In this document: positions 21,983-31,439 of the stretch, piece by piece
Layout of the letters: each line of letters starts with the position of its first letter
Numbering within the stretch: position 1 is the stretch's first letter
DNA from: Deltaproteobacteria bacterium
GTDB taxonomy: Bacteria; Desulfobacterota; Desulfarculia; Adiutricales; Adiutricaceae
Assembly: GCA_031263485.1 (NCBI GenBank)
Contig: JAISFS010000116.1
Span: forward strand, 22,976 to 86,975
Direction: 5' to 3'
DNA: 64,000 nt
Made by a program: the position numbers and the translations under genes
The notes under the pieces: model-generated
What the model was told of the DNA's origin: nothing
The model's input: only the letters and a program-made list of their open reading frames with translations
Database searches by the model: none

Positions 21983-22165
21983 GTTGTCCTCCCGTTATCC
22001 GTGCTTGGGATAACTTTTTGCGGTTAGGTGAAGCCGGTGCCCGCCGTCCGGACTGATGGGGGAGTCGTCGGTGCTTCGGGCAAGGTCGCGGTCGGGCTTG
22101 AGGCTCGGTCGCGGTCGCCATAATTTAGTGGCGGCGTCCGGGTTGGAGGCCAGGTAGCTTCCGGG

Positions 22166-22212
22166 TTGGATGTGCGGTCGCGTCAGGGTTGGATGTGCGG
22201 TCGCGTCAGGGT
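22166..22212. repeat. Approximately 24-bp tandem repeat (ggttggatgtgcggtcgcgtca)
   Basis: Two near-perfect adjacent copies plus a partial copy. Confidence 0.75.
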
Positions 22213-22392
22213 TGCCGGAATGAAGAGCTTCGGGTCTGAAGCCTCGGTGCGTAGAGGTTTCGGGATCGTGACGGCTGGCGATCCGGAGCAGCCGTGCAAG
22301 GGGTTCGGAAAGATGCGTCCGGGAAGCCTGCTCCAAGTTTCCTTTCGCCCTGTTCGGAGCCGCGGGAGCCCCAGGCGCCGCGGAAGGAGTTC

Positions 22393-22970
22393 GGGGCGAA
22401 GGCCCAGAATTTCATTTCGCCCGAGTCTCGGCATCGGCGGTGACGTTACTGAGACGACTGCCTGACGCATAGTGTCAGCCGGTCAGTCAGCCTGGGATAT
22501 GGCATCGCGCGGAACCGAACGCCTGGGCAAGGCGTCCGGGGCGACGGCCCTAAATTTCATTTCGGCCGGGTTTTGGCGTCGGCGGCGGCGTTCAGGAGAC
22601 GACGGCCCGACGTAAAGTGTCAGCATGTCCGTCGGCCTGAGGCATGGCATCGTGCGGGAGCTAACGCCTGGGCAAGGCGTCCGGGGCGACTGCCCTGAAT
22701 TTTGTTTCGGCCGGGTTTTGCCGTCTGCGGCGGCGTTCCGGCGACGGAGGCCAAACGGACTTTCCCGGTCCGTCGGGCGACGTGTGGCGTGTGGCGTGTG
22801 GCGTGTGGCCTCTGGATAACGTCCGGGACGCCGGCCCTGAGTTTCTTTTATGCTCGGGGTTCGCTCCTCCTCCGGCGGCGTGGGAGTCGGCTGATGCCGA
22901 CATGAAATTTCCTTCTCTCTCGGCCGCTGCGCCCGCGGCGGCGGCGGATGGTCTGACCGACGCGACGGGT
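22393..22970. repeat. Degenerate ~145-bp tandem repeat, about four units
   Basis: Anchors ggggcgaaggcccagaatttcatttcg (22393), ggggcgacggccctaaatttcatttcgg (22538), ggggcgactgccctgaattttgtttcgg (22683) and a diverged copy near 22825. Confidence 0.8.
22781..22810. repeat. 7-bp microsatellite (gtgtggc)n
   Basis: cgtgtggcgtgtggcgtgtggcgtgtggc read directly. Confidence 0.9.
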
Positions 22971-23241
22971 GGCGCCGGCATGCCAGTTTCTCGGGAGCAT
23001 CCGGGGGAACCGGTCCAACGGAACGCTCTGGGAACAGGTTCTTATGGATGGCCAGTTCGGGACGGCGGCCTGCCTCTGAGTCCTGGACGGAGGCGAGTGT
23101 GTCGGAAGTGTGGTCCGGACAGATCCGGGCGCGACGGGTGGGGCCTGACCAGCCTTCCGATGCGGAGCGGGAAAAGATTTTGGGTGCATTTGAGCTTTCG
23201 GGGTGGTAAAATCGCCCTCGCGGAAAAAGGAGGCCGCGCCG

Positions 23242-24291
23242 ATGGGCGCCAAGTACAGGGTAGAGCTGACCGATGATGAGCGGGACGAGCTTGTCCGCCT
23301 CACCGGCAGCGGCAAGTGCCTTACACGCGAGTTCGTGCATGCCAGGATCCTCCTACTGTGCGATTTCGCCGCCGGGGCTCCTGGATGGTTGGACGGCAGG
23401 GCCGCCGATGCGCTGGGCATTACCCCCGCGACGGTCCTAAAGGTGAAGAGGCGGTTCATCGAGAATGGGCTGGAGGCGGCCGTGGACCGCAAGACTCACG
23501 TGTTCGCCAAGTTCGGAGGGGGCTTCGAGAAGAAGCTCCTCGCGCTGGCAAGTTCCTCTCCCCCGAAGGGCAAGTCCAGGTGGACGCACCGCCTGCTCGC
23601 GAGGACGCTGGTCGAGCGGGGCGTGATAGACACCATCTCGCCCACGACCGTGGAGAAGATGCTGAAGGCGCGGGGCATAAGCTTCGCGGAACGGGGTGAG
23701 GGGAACCGCGATGACCAAGGGCGGTGGATAAGGGTCCGCAACCGGCGTATCAGGCGCGCATCTGACGGAAAGCCCTCCAGGGCTGCCGCCCGTGTCACGG
23801 GATCGGCGCGGAAGGCGGCGCCCAAGCGTGGCACCGCCGCATCCGGAACCGCGCCACGTAAGCTCCGCGCGAAGGCCGAGACCTCGCCCGCGCCCCGCAA
23901 GCGCGCTTCCAAAGCCGCATCGGCCGCCTCGCCTCGCAGGCTCGGCGCGAAGGCATCGGCGGCGCCCCGCAAGTCCCCGGTCTCTGCCGCGCCCCGCATG
24001 GGCGGCTCGGAGGCATCGCCCGCTTCCCGAAGGCCAGCCGCGAAGGCGTCGCAGAGCTCCGCTCCCCGAAGGCCAGCCGCGAAGGCGTCGCATGCGCCCG
24101 CTTCCCGAAGGCCAGCCGCAACGGCGTCGCAGGGCTCCGCTCCCCGAAGGCACGCCTCGAAGGCACCGGCGTCCGCTTCCCGAAGGCGCACAGCGAAGAC
24201 TGCACCGGCCTCCGCGCCCCGAAGGCACGCCGGGGAGTCCTCCCGCAGGGTAGCCCCCCGGAAGACCGCCGCCGTGTCCAGGAAGCGATAA
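23242..24291 (+). CDS. IS630-transposase-type HTH N-terminus joined to a long Lys/Arg/Ala/Pro-rich (histone-H1-like) tail
   Basis: SD aaaaaggagg then MGAKYRVELTDDERDELVRLTGSGKCLTREFVHARILLLCD...ADALGITPATVLKVKRRFIENGLEAAVDRK...SRWTHRLLARTLVERGVIDTISPTTVEKMLKARG (IS630 N-terminal pattern), then ~190 aa of ASRRPAAKASQ/APRRPAAKASH repeats. No DDE catalytic domain. Confidence 0.82.
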   Translation: MGAKYRVELTDDERDELVRLTGSGKCLTREFVHARILLLCDFAAGAPGWLDGRAADALGITPATVLKVKRRFIENGLEAAVDRKTHVFAKFGGGFEKKLLALASSSPPKGKSRWTHRLLARTLVERGVIDTISPTTVEKMLKARGISFAERGEGNRDDQGRWIRVRNRRIRRASDGKPSRAAARVTGSARKAAPKRGTAASGTAPRKLRAKAETSPAPRKRASKAASAASPRRLGAKASAAPRKSPVSAAPRMGGSEASPASRRPAAKASQSSAPRRPAAKASHAPASRRPAATASQGSAPRRHASKAPASASRRRTAKTAPASAPRRHAGESSRRVAPRKTAAVSRKR

Positions 24292-24373
24292 ATCTGGTGT
24301 GCGCCGCACCGTCCGTGCCGCCCGGGGGGTCCGGGCGGCCAATTATGCCCTGCGGGCTAAGGAGGCCTGATAA

Positions 24374-24880
24374 GTGGCCGAGAATCACGTTGTCACCCTG
24401 AAAGCTAAGGAGAGGGTCGAGCTTCGCCGCATGACGTCCATCGGCAAGACCCCGGCCCGGAACTACGTGCATGCCAGGATCCTCCTGCTGTGCGACAGCG
24501 GGTCCCAAGGGCCTGCCTGGCCTGACAAGAATGTCTGTGAGGCCCTCGGCATCACCCGCGGCACCGTCGGACGCGTCAAGACCCTGTTCGCCGAGGGCGG
24601 CCTCGATAGCGCCGTGGAACGTAAGCCCCACAAGCATGCCAAGTTCGCCGGGGACTTCGAGGCTTCCGTTCTGGAGACAGACCGCACCCCGCCGCCCAAT
24701 GGAAGGGCCCGGCGGAAGGCCGGCATCGCCATGCAGGCGTCCAAGTCCCGCCCGCGCAAGGCCGCGAAGCCGGCGACCGAGTCCAAGCCAGGCACGCCAA
24801 AGCCCAAGGCCGCGACCCGCAGGACCGCGAGGCCCGAGGCCAAGGCCGTTAAGCCCTCGCGCGTGGCGCGGGGGCGCTGA
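24374..24880 (+). CDS. Second, shorter IS630-HTH plus basic-tail protein
   Basis: GTG start after aggagg; AENHVVTLKAKERVELRRMTSIGKTPARNYVHARILLLCDSG...VCEALGITRGTVGRVKTLFAEGGLDSAVERKPHKHAKF, then KSRPRKAAKPATESKPGTPKPKAATRRTARPEAKAVKPSRVARGR. Confidence 0.8.
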   Translation: MAENHVVTLKAKERVELRRMTSIGKTPARNYVHARILLLCDSGSQGPAWPDKNVCEALGITRGTVGRVKTLFAEGGLDSAVERKPHKHAKFAGDFEASVLETDRTPPPNGRARRKAGIAMQASKSRPRKAAKPATESKPGTPKPKAATRRTARPEAKAVKPSRVARGR

Positions 24881-24932
24881 AGAATCTTCCCCGCCGCGCC
24901 TTCGCGCGAAGGCGTCCGCGGCCCGGGGCGTC

Positions 24933-26012
24933 TCAGATCTGGTAGGCGGGTTCCTCCAGTCTTCCCGCGAAGTTCAGATGCTCCAGGATCCTGCCGCGCA
25001 GCCCCAGGAAGTCAGGGGTATTCCTGGCCCTGGGCCTCGCGAAAGGCACTGCAATGGCCGTCTCGACCCGCCCCGGTCCCGCCGTCATGATCACGATGCG
25101 GTCCGAGAGGTAGATGGCCTCGTCCACGTCGTGGGTGACCATCACCATCGTGATGCGCTCCTCCTCGCGGATGCGCAGGATCTCGTCCTGCATGTTCATG
25201 CGGGTGAAGGCGTCCAGGGCACCCAGCGGCTCGTCCAAAAGAAGCACCAGGGGGCGGTTGATGAGGGCCCTCGCGAGCGCCGCCCTCTGCGCCATGCCGC
25301 CCGAGAGGTGGTGGGGGTAGACCTTGCCGAAGCGCTCCAGGCCCACAAGTCCCAGGTAACGGTCCACCAGCCGCTTTTCCGCAGCGTAGCGGCCGCGGGC
25401 CTTGAGCCCGAAGGCCACGTTGCCACGGATGTCCAGCCAGGGGAAGAGGAATGGGTTCTGGAAGACGAGCCCGCGTTCCGCGTCCGGGCCTTCGATTCGC
25501 CGCCCGTCCAGACGCAGGACGCCGGAACTCGCCTCGTCCAGGCCGGCCACGAGCCTCAGGAGGGTGGATTTCCCGCAGCCGGATGGGCCGATGAGGCTCA
25601 CGAACTCCCCCGGGGAAATCGAGAGGTTCACCGCCGATAGCGCCGGGACAAGGGAGCCGTCCGGGTGGGGGAAGCTCTTGGAGGCCTCGCGGATCTCTAT
25701 GGCGCCTCCCCGCCAGCCGGGGGAGTGACGTTCCGCGATAGACGCCGCTGTAGACGCCTCCGCGGCGGGCGCGGCGGATATTGCGGAATCGTCGCCGCCG
25801 ATAGCCGTTGCGGACTCACCCGCTCCGCCGGCGTTAGCGGATGCTCCGGAGCCGCATGTCGCGGGGGCGGGTACCGCGCCTCCGGCGGCATATGCGTCGC
25901 CGCCGCAGCCGAACGCCTCGGAGCGGACGCCGGCGGCGAACGTCAGCGGCGGATCGGCGGACGACGCGGCCCGCCCGTGTCGCCCTACCACTTGATCATG
26001 CCTTTCTGCCAT
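24933..26012 (-). CDS. ABC transporter ATPase (nitrate/sulfonate/taurine type) with Ala-rich N-terminal extension
   Basis: SLIGPSGCGKSTLLRLVAGL; HHLSGGMAQRAALARAL; LLLDEPLGALDAFTR; VTHDVDEAIYLSDRI. Start 26012 inferred; overlaps the permease end. Confidence 0.85.
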   Translation of the reverse strand: MAERHDQVVGRHGRAASSADPPLTFAAGVRSEAFGCGGDAYAAGGAVPAPATCGSGASANAGGAGESATAIGGDDSAISAAPAAEASTAASIAERHSPGWRGGAIEIREASKSFPHPDGSLVPALSAVNLSISPGEFVSLIGPSGCGKSTLLRLVAGLDEASSGVLRLDGRRIEGPDAERGLVFQNPFLFPWLDIRGNVAFGLKARGRYAAEKRLVDRYLGLVGLERFGKVYPHHLSGGMAQRAALARALINRPLVLLLDEPLGALDAFTRMNMQDEILRIREEERITMVMVTHDVDEAIYLSDRIVIMTAGPGRVETAIAVPFARPRARNTPDFLGLRGRILEHLNFAGRLEEPAYQI

Positions 26013-27397
26013 ACGAGCACCCGGTCCCGCGCCTTGAAAAACAGCGTGATGAGCGAGTAGAAGGTGAGGGCCACCACGATCAGCCCGGCATAGACGTTCG
26101 CGTAGGCGAGCATCTGCCTTTGCCAGTGGATGTACCACCCTATGCCGTTCTTGACGCCTATCATCTCCGCGGTCATGAGCGTCAGGAAGGACGCGCATGC
26201 CCCGCTGAAAAGACCCGTGAAAATGAGCGGCATGGCGGCAGGGATGCCCACCCTGAAGATCTGGTAGAGCCTCCCCGCGCCCAGGGTCCGGGACACCTCG
26301 AAATAGGAGTTCTGTACGTTGATTATCCCGCTGGAGGTCATGACCGAGGTGGGGAACCACACGGAAAGCGCGATAAGGAATACCGCCCCGGTCCAGGTGG
26401 TCGGGAAGGCCACGAGCACGATGGGGATCCATGCCGTGGGCGGTATCGGCCCCAGGAACTTGATGAGCGGGTTCAGCCAGTAGGCGCAGCCTCTGGAGAA
26501 GCCGATGAGGATCCCCGTGGCCAGCCCCGCGAGGGCCCCGGAGAAGAAGCCGGCCACGAGGAGCTTCGCCGACGAGCCCAGGCAGTCGACGATGAGGTAG
26601 CGGAAGTCCTCGGCCAGGACCGCGAGGATCCTGTCCGGGGTCGGGAAGAAGAGCGTGGGGAGCACGGTCGCCTTGGCCGTGAGAACGTCCAGGAGGGCCA
26701 GGAGCAGGAATGCCGCGGCTGTGAAGAGGTCCTTGGACCTCATGCGTTCAAGCGTCTCGGGCCTCCCCCTGAAGACCGCCGGCCGCGCGAGGAGGAACGC
26801 CGCGCAGAGCGCCAATGCATAGGCGCAGTACGGCCTCTCGGTAGCCGGGTGTCTGCCGCTGTCCGGCCAAAGAAGCTGGACGCCCAATGCAGTGAGGATA
26901 GCGGCGAGCGCCTTTTGCCTCCAGACGAAGGCGGCCAGTGACGCGACCGCCCGCGTTGCCGCTGATTTGCGCGGCGCCTGAGGCTGTATCCGCGTTTCGC
27001 GATCACAGTCTTCGCCTTCAGCGCAGGAAATCCCTGAAGCTTCGTCCGCTGTCATGGCGACGGAGGCGGCATCCGTTGTAAGCGCGACCGGAGTACCGTC
27101 GAGATAAGGTTCGAAGCGCGCGTCGTCCGCCAAAGACTCGACAGGCGCCGCGTCCGCGTCGACGGCGACAGGCGCTACGTCCGCGTCGACGGCGACGGTC
27201 TTCAGCGTCGCCGGGACCGTGTCGGCCTGCGCTGCTTCTTCGCTCGCCGATCGCGATGCCTGGGGACCTGCGGCGAGCGCGAAAGCTCCCGGCCGAGTTT
27301 CCCGGCCTCGGGCCGACGCGTGACGGGCATCGCGCGCCGGCGCGGCGGCGGGATCGGAGGCGAACGGGGCGGACGTGGCTGAAGTGGCGTCTTTCAT
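25985..27397 (-). CDS. ABC transporter permease (SsuC/TauC-like) with long low-complexity N-terminal extension
   Basis: TM segments and EAA-like region (FSGACASFLTLMTAEMIGVKNGIGWYIHWQRQ). N-terminal ~150 aa includes repeats VAVDADVAPVAVDADAAP. Confidence 0.82.
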   Translation of the reverse strand: MKDATSATSAPFASDPAAAPARDARHASARGRETRPGAFALAAGPQASRSASEEAAQADTVPATLKTVAVDADVAPVAVDADAAPVESLADDARFEPYLDGTPVALTTDAASVAMTADEASGISCAEGEDCDRETRIQPQAPRKSAATRAVASLAAFVWRQKALAAILTALGVQLLWPDSGRHPATERPYCAYALALCAAFLLARPAVFRGRPETLERMRSKDLFTAAAFLLLALLDVLTAKATVLPTLFFPTPDRILAVLAEDFRYLIVDCLGSSAKLLVAGFFSGALAGLATGILIGFSRGCAYWLNPLIKFLGPIPPTAWIPIVLVAFPTTWTGAVFLIALSVWFPTSVMTSSGIINVQNSYFEVSRTLGAGRLYQIFRVGIPAAMPLIFTGLFSGACASFLTLMTAEMIGVKNGIGWYIHWQRQMLAYANVYAGLIVVALTFYSLITLFFKARDRVLVWQKGMIKW

Positions 27398-27399
27398 CT

Positions 27400-28740
27400 T
27401 CACCTGCCCGCGATGCAAGCCGAGACGAGATCCTCGGTCAGGGCGATCCCGCCGCTGAAGCCCGTGTAGCCTCGGTCAAGTACGGCGCGGTTGGCGACGG
27501 GGTAGGATACGCTCAGGTGGCCGGCGCCCAGCTCGGCGGCGAGTGAACGATCCAGAGAACTCCCCAGGACGAAGGCGGGCCGCTTGGGGTCGCGGTATCC
27601 GTCCCCGTCCGCTTCGGGCCAGACGGCCCGGGCGGCCTCGCGGATGGCGTCCCGGTCTGAGGCGAAGACGAGGTTTTCCGGGGGCGGGGTGCCGGTGAGC
27701 TCCCAGTGCGTGCGCAGTACGGCCTTCTGGGACTCGTCCAGATCGTTCACGATCACCGTGAGCTCCGGGACCCAGCCCAGGTCCTCGCGGACGAAGGCCG
27801 CGAGCGCGGGGGCGTGATTGGCGTCCCCGATCACTGCCGCGTGGCGCTGGGACTCCATGTCGTTCAGGAGGTCTATCGCGGGTTCCAGCGCCGCGTAGTG
27901 GGCGCGCCCTGCGGCATCGCAGGCCCGGCGGATCCGCGATGGGGGTAGGCCGAAGGCGCGGCCCGCGATTTTCAGGAACCTCTCCGAGGCCGCGGCGCCG
28001 TAAGGAAGGGGCGCCTGGACCCACGGGATCCCGTGGAGGTTCCGGAAGGCCTCCGCGGCCTCGATCCCGTAGAGCCCGGAGACCACTATGTTAACGGCGG
28101 CCGCGCCAGCCCGGCCCACGTCTTTCTCGTCCGCCGCGGGCCCGAAGAGCACGTTCGCGCGGATGCCCAAAGCCGCCAGGAGCCTGCGCACGCCCTCCAG
28201 GTTGCCGCGCCAGAAAGGGTCCATGCCGGGGGGCACCCCCCAGACGTTGGCGAGATTCCTGCGCGTGCGCCTGCGCTTCACCGCCCTTTCGCACACCGCC
28301 TTGACGAGCTCCCCGTAGCCCCGGTACGAGTCCCCGGAAAATCCCGGCACGGAGGCGTGCAACACCGGGCGCTCAGGGGTGGAGAGCTCGTCCGCGAGCC
28401 CGCGGACATCGTCCCCTATAACCTCAGGGAGACAGCCTGTGAGGATTATGAACATCTCGCCGTCCATGATCCGTTCCGCCTCCCGGATCTCCTCGCGCAG
28501 GCGCTCGATGCCCCCGAAGACCACCTCGTTCTCCTGGAGGTTGGTGGACGGGACGCTCAGGGCCTGGCACTGGCCCGTCACCTGCAGGGCGGAGGCGCCG
28601 TTGGCGGTCCACGCGAAGTTGCCGGCGCAGCCGGGCCCGGCGTGCAGGACCGGCACGGCCCCGGGAATGCTCCCCGCGGCCCAGAGCGCGCCGCCCAAGG
28701 CGCAGCTCCACCGCGGCCTTTCGGCGAAGGGGGCCTTCAT
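27400..28740 (-). CDS. Nitrogenase component 1-like protein (NifK/BchB-like subunit)
   Basis: CALGGALWAAGSIPGAVPVLHAGPGCAGNF...LTGCLPEVIGDDVRGLADEL; ATGA overlap with the upstream partner. Confidence 0.82.
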   Translation of the reverse strand: MKAPFAERPRWSCALGGALWAAGSIPGAVPVLHAGPGCAGNFAWTANGASALQVTGQCQALSVPSTNLQENEVVFGGIERLREEIREAERIMDGEMFIILTGCLPEVIGDDVRGLADELSTPERPVLHASVPGFSGDSYRGYGELVKAVCERAVKRRRTRRNLANVWGVPPGMDPFWRGNLEGVRRLLAALGIRANVLFGPAADEKDVGRAGAAAVNIVVSGLYGIEAAEAFRNLHGIPWVQAPLPYGAAASERFLKIAGRAFGLPPSRIRRACDAAGRAHYAALEPAIDLLNDMESQRHAAVIGDANHAPALAAFVREDLGWVPELTVIVNDLDESQKAVLRTHWELTGTPPPENLVFASDRDAIREAARAVWPEADGDGYRDPKRPAFVLGSSLDRSLAAELGAGHLSVSYPVANRAVLDRGYTGFSGGIALTEDLVSACIAGR

Positions 28741-30221
28741 GACGACGCCTCCCCGCCGCGGATGCGGCTGAACGGCTCCTCGGCGTACCAGGACTCCCTG
28801 TAGGGGAGACGTCCGAACTTCCCGAGGCGCCTGTAGAAGCCGGGGTGCGTGAGCTTTCGGGCGAGCCTCCTGGCAAGATCGAAGGCCCCGCGGTACCCCA
28901 GATACCCGTAGCCCGCGTTGTAGATGACCTGGGACGGTATGCCCAGCCTCGCCGCGGTGGAATTCCCGTGCATGTGGCCCAGAAAGACGTCGGGCCTGAG
29001 GCGCCTTAGGAGATTGGCCTCTTCGAATGGCTGGACGTTGGCCACGTTGAAGACGAAGCCGCGGTCCCCCCCGGCCAGGGCGAGCTTCTCCAGCTCCACT
29101 TCGGCGAAGGAGTCGAAATGGAAGCTCCTGATCCCGCAGACCTCGAAGCCGAGTTCCTGCAGAAGGGATGCGGTCGCGAGCGAGCGGTATTCCCCCGCCG
29201 AGACGAAGGCGCGCTTGCCCGCGAACAGCGGCAGAAATCCGCTCAGGCCCTCCCAGAGCTTCCGTTTCTCTTGTATGGCCAGAGCCTCGGCTTCCGAGGC
29301 CGTCCCTGTCGCCTCGCCCAGATCCCTAAGCCACCTGGTAGTGTTCGCGATCCCGATGGGCATGTGCCGGATCACGTACGGCACCCCGTATTTCTCTTCG
29401 AGATGCGAGAGGAAATAGTCGTCGTGGGTGGGGCAAACAGAGACGGACAGCGAGGCCGAGGCCGCCCGCGCGAAGGCGTCCGGGTCCGCGAAGACCGGGA
29501 AGAAGTTCACCTTGAGCCCCAGCCCCTCGGCGAGACGCCTGAGCTCCCGCTCGTCCGCCACCCCCATGGACCCCACGTTCATGAGATTCACGGCCCGCGG
29601 ATCCTTCGGCGGCGCGTCCGCGGGGTCCGGCATCAGGTGGCGGCCCACCGCGTGGTAGACTACGTCGTAAGCGGTCGCCATGAACCGCGACTTGAAGCCC
29701 TCGCAATGCACGGGCAGGATCCTGGCCTTCACCTCGTCCTTGACCGCCGCGGCCGCGGCGTCGATGTCGTCCCCTATGACCCCCGGCAGGCAACCGGAGA
29801 CCGCGAGTATGACCTTGGGCGAGTACCTGCGGTCGGCTTCGATTATCGCCTCGCGGAGCTTCGCGTCCCCGCCGTTGATGACGTTCATCTCGTCCAGGGA
29901 CGTGGAGAGCCAAACGACGTCCTCCAGCGGCCTGCCGCGGGCGGCCAGGCCCCCGCGGACGTTGACGTTGTTTCCCGCGGCGCAGGTGCCGCATCCCACC
30001 GAACCGTGCAGGAGCACCACGGTCTCGGGCAGGCTGCACATGATGCCCAGCGCGGGCAGGAGCGGGCAGATGGATCCCTGCGTGAAGGTCCTGTCCGCCC
30101 GGCTCATTATGGGGCACTCGCCCCGGGCCGCCTTCCCGCCGAAGCGGGATCCGTGGGCCAGCGAGGTCTCGGGGTGGCGGTGCTCACGGACCGGGGGAAT
30201 CTTGGAGTCAAGGTAGCTCAT
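28737..30221 (-). CDS. Nitrogenase component 1-like protein (NifD-like subunit)
   Basis: CSLPETVVLLHGSVGCGTCAAGNN...AVSGCLPGVIGDDI...VSVCPTHDDYFLSHLEEKYGVPYVIRHMPIGIANTTRWLRDL. Confidence 0.82.
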   Translation of the reverse strand: MSYLDSKIPPVREHRHPETSLAHGSRFGGKAARGECPIMSRADRTFTQGSICPLLPALGIMCSLPETVVLLHGSVGCGTCAAGNNVNVRGGLAARGRPLEDVVWLSTSLDEMNVINGGDAKLREAIIEADRRYSPKVILAVSGCLPGVIGDDIDAAAAAVKDEVKARILPVHCEGFKSRFMATAYDVVYHAVGRHLMPDPADAPPKDPRAVNLMNVGSMGVADERELRRLAEGLGLKVNFFPVFADPDAFARAASASLSVSVCPTHDDYFLSHLEEKYGVPYVIRHMPIGIANTTRWLRDLGEATGTASEAEALAIQEKRKLWEGLSGFLPLFAGKRAFVSAGEYRSLATASLLQELGFEVCGIRSFHFDSFAEVELEKLALAGGDRGFVFNVANVQPFEEANLLRRLRPDVFLGHMHGNSTAARLGIPSQVIYNAGYGYLGYRGAFDLARRLARKLTHPGFYRRLGKFGRLPYRESWYAEEPFSRIRGGEASS

Positions 30222-30523
30222 CTGGAAAATGATCCTGTGGTTGCCTTCCGGGCGTCGAAGACCGCAGGCGAGGCCCGCCGCGGTCGCGCGGCCGAAGGCG
30301 CGGGAGAAGGGAAGGTCCCGGCTGGGCGTAAGGTCAGGGTCGGAGGCTTCAGGGATGCCATGTCCTGCGTGACGCCGCTCCGGGCAGTCCGGGGATCCGG
30401 AAGGACCCGTCCGTCGAAAAGCCCTGCGGACCGGGAGATCCCGGAGGGAAAGTCCGTGAAAATGGAACGGCCCGAGGGAGGCCGTGAAAACGGAATGCCA
30501 AGAGGGAGGCCACGGAAAAAGAA

Positions 30524-30562
30524 AAGGCCCCGGACGCGGCGCGTCCTGGGGCCTTCAGGGAT
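30524..30562. terminator. Inverted repeat, possible intrinsic terminator
   Basis: aaaaggccccggacgcggcgcgtcctggggccttc hairpin. Confidence 0.45.
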
Positions 30563-31439
30563 CTGATCGGCTTATGGGGTTGGGGCCTTGCGCGGCGGGT
30601 GCCGCTCTGGCGATGAGCGCCGTCCGGGACGGGGAAAGGTCGCGGCGGGGGACCGACGGCCCGGCGGCTTTATGCGTGCCGTCAACTTAGCTCCCACAAG
30701 GCGTCATGTCAACGCTTTTCGTGATCGGGCTAGCCGCCGTCCGCCCCCCCCGCTCGCCCATTATCGCGAGCGGCTAGGATTGACGCGCCCGTTTGAGGAA
30801 ATAGTGTCAACATGCAGTTTTTTCTAGTTTTTTCGGGACAAGTCCTCTGAGTCGCTGATTGAGGCGTGAAATTGCCAAAAAGGAAGCTATGCGGAATGAT
30901 TTATAACTATTATCTTGATTTTAATGCATTATTGTATCTGTTGTTTCGAGTGGCCGCCCGGGCACCTGTCCCCGTGCCCGGCGTGTTTGCCTCGCATTGA
31001 GCTGAAGTCAAGAAAAGTAAGCAAAATCAAGGTTTTGAGAGAGATATTCCCTCTGGCATTTGTTATGTAATTATGTTTCCTCCCCCAGTGAAAATTATTA
31101 ATGTGGCGGTGAAGTAATTGTTTTTCAGGCTGTTTTAGGATTGCGAAGAGATACGCCCCGGCACCTGTAGCCCTGTTCCTCCTGGAGACTTGTCTTGTCG
31201 GCAGGGTACTCGAAGCCGATGCGGGTACCCGTCTTCCGCCCCGGGGCTTCCAGCAGTCCGAGGAGGCGTCGGAGCGGGGGGGGCCCTGCCGGGGCAGTAC
31301 GCCCGTAGGAGTTCCGTGCCCGGACGGCGGTCGGAGTGCCTCGGCCCGAAACCTTTGACATCAACCTCGGCGGCGGGCAGAATGTGTCCTTGCGGCGCTT
31401 CCGGGGAACGGAGGGCCGTCCCGTTCCGGGAGGTGTCAT

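Noticed and set aside
20759-22027. 422-aa plus-strand ORF
   Set aside because: Antisense to the NMT1 substrate-binding protein; no domain pattern.
29118-30566. 482-aa plus-strand ORF
   Set aside because: Antisense shadow of the NifD-like gene; composition R/G/P-rich with no recognisable domain.
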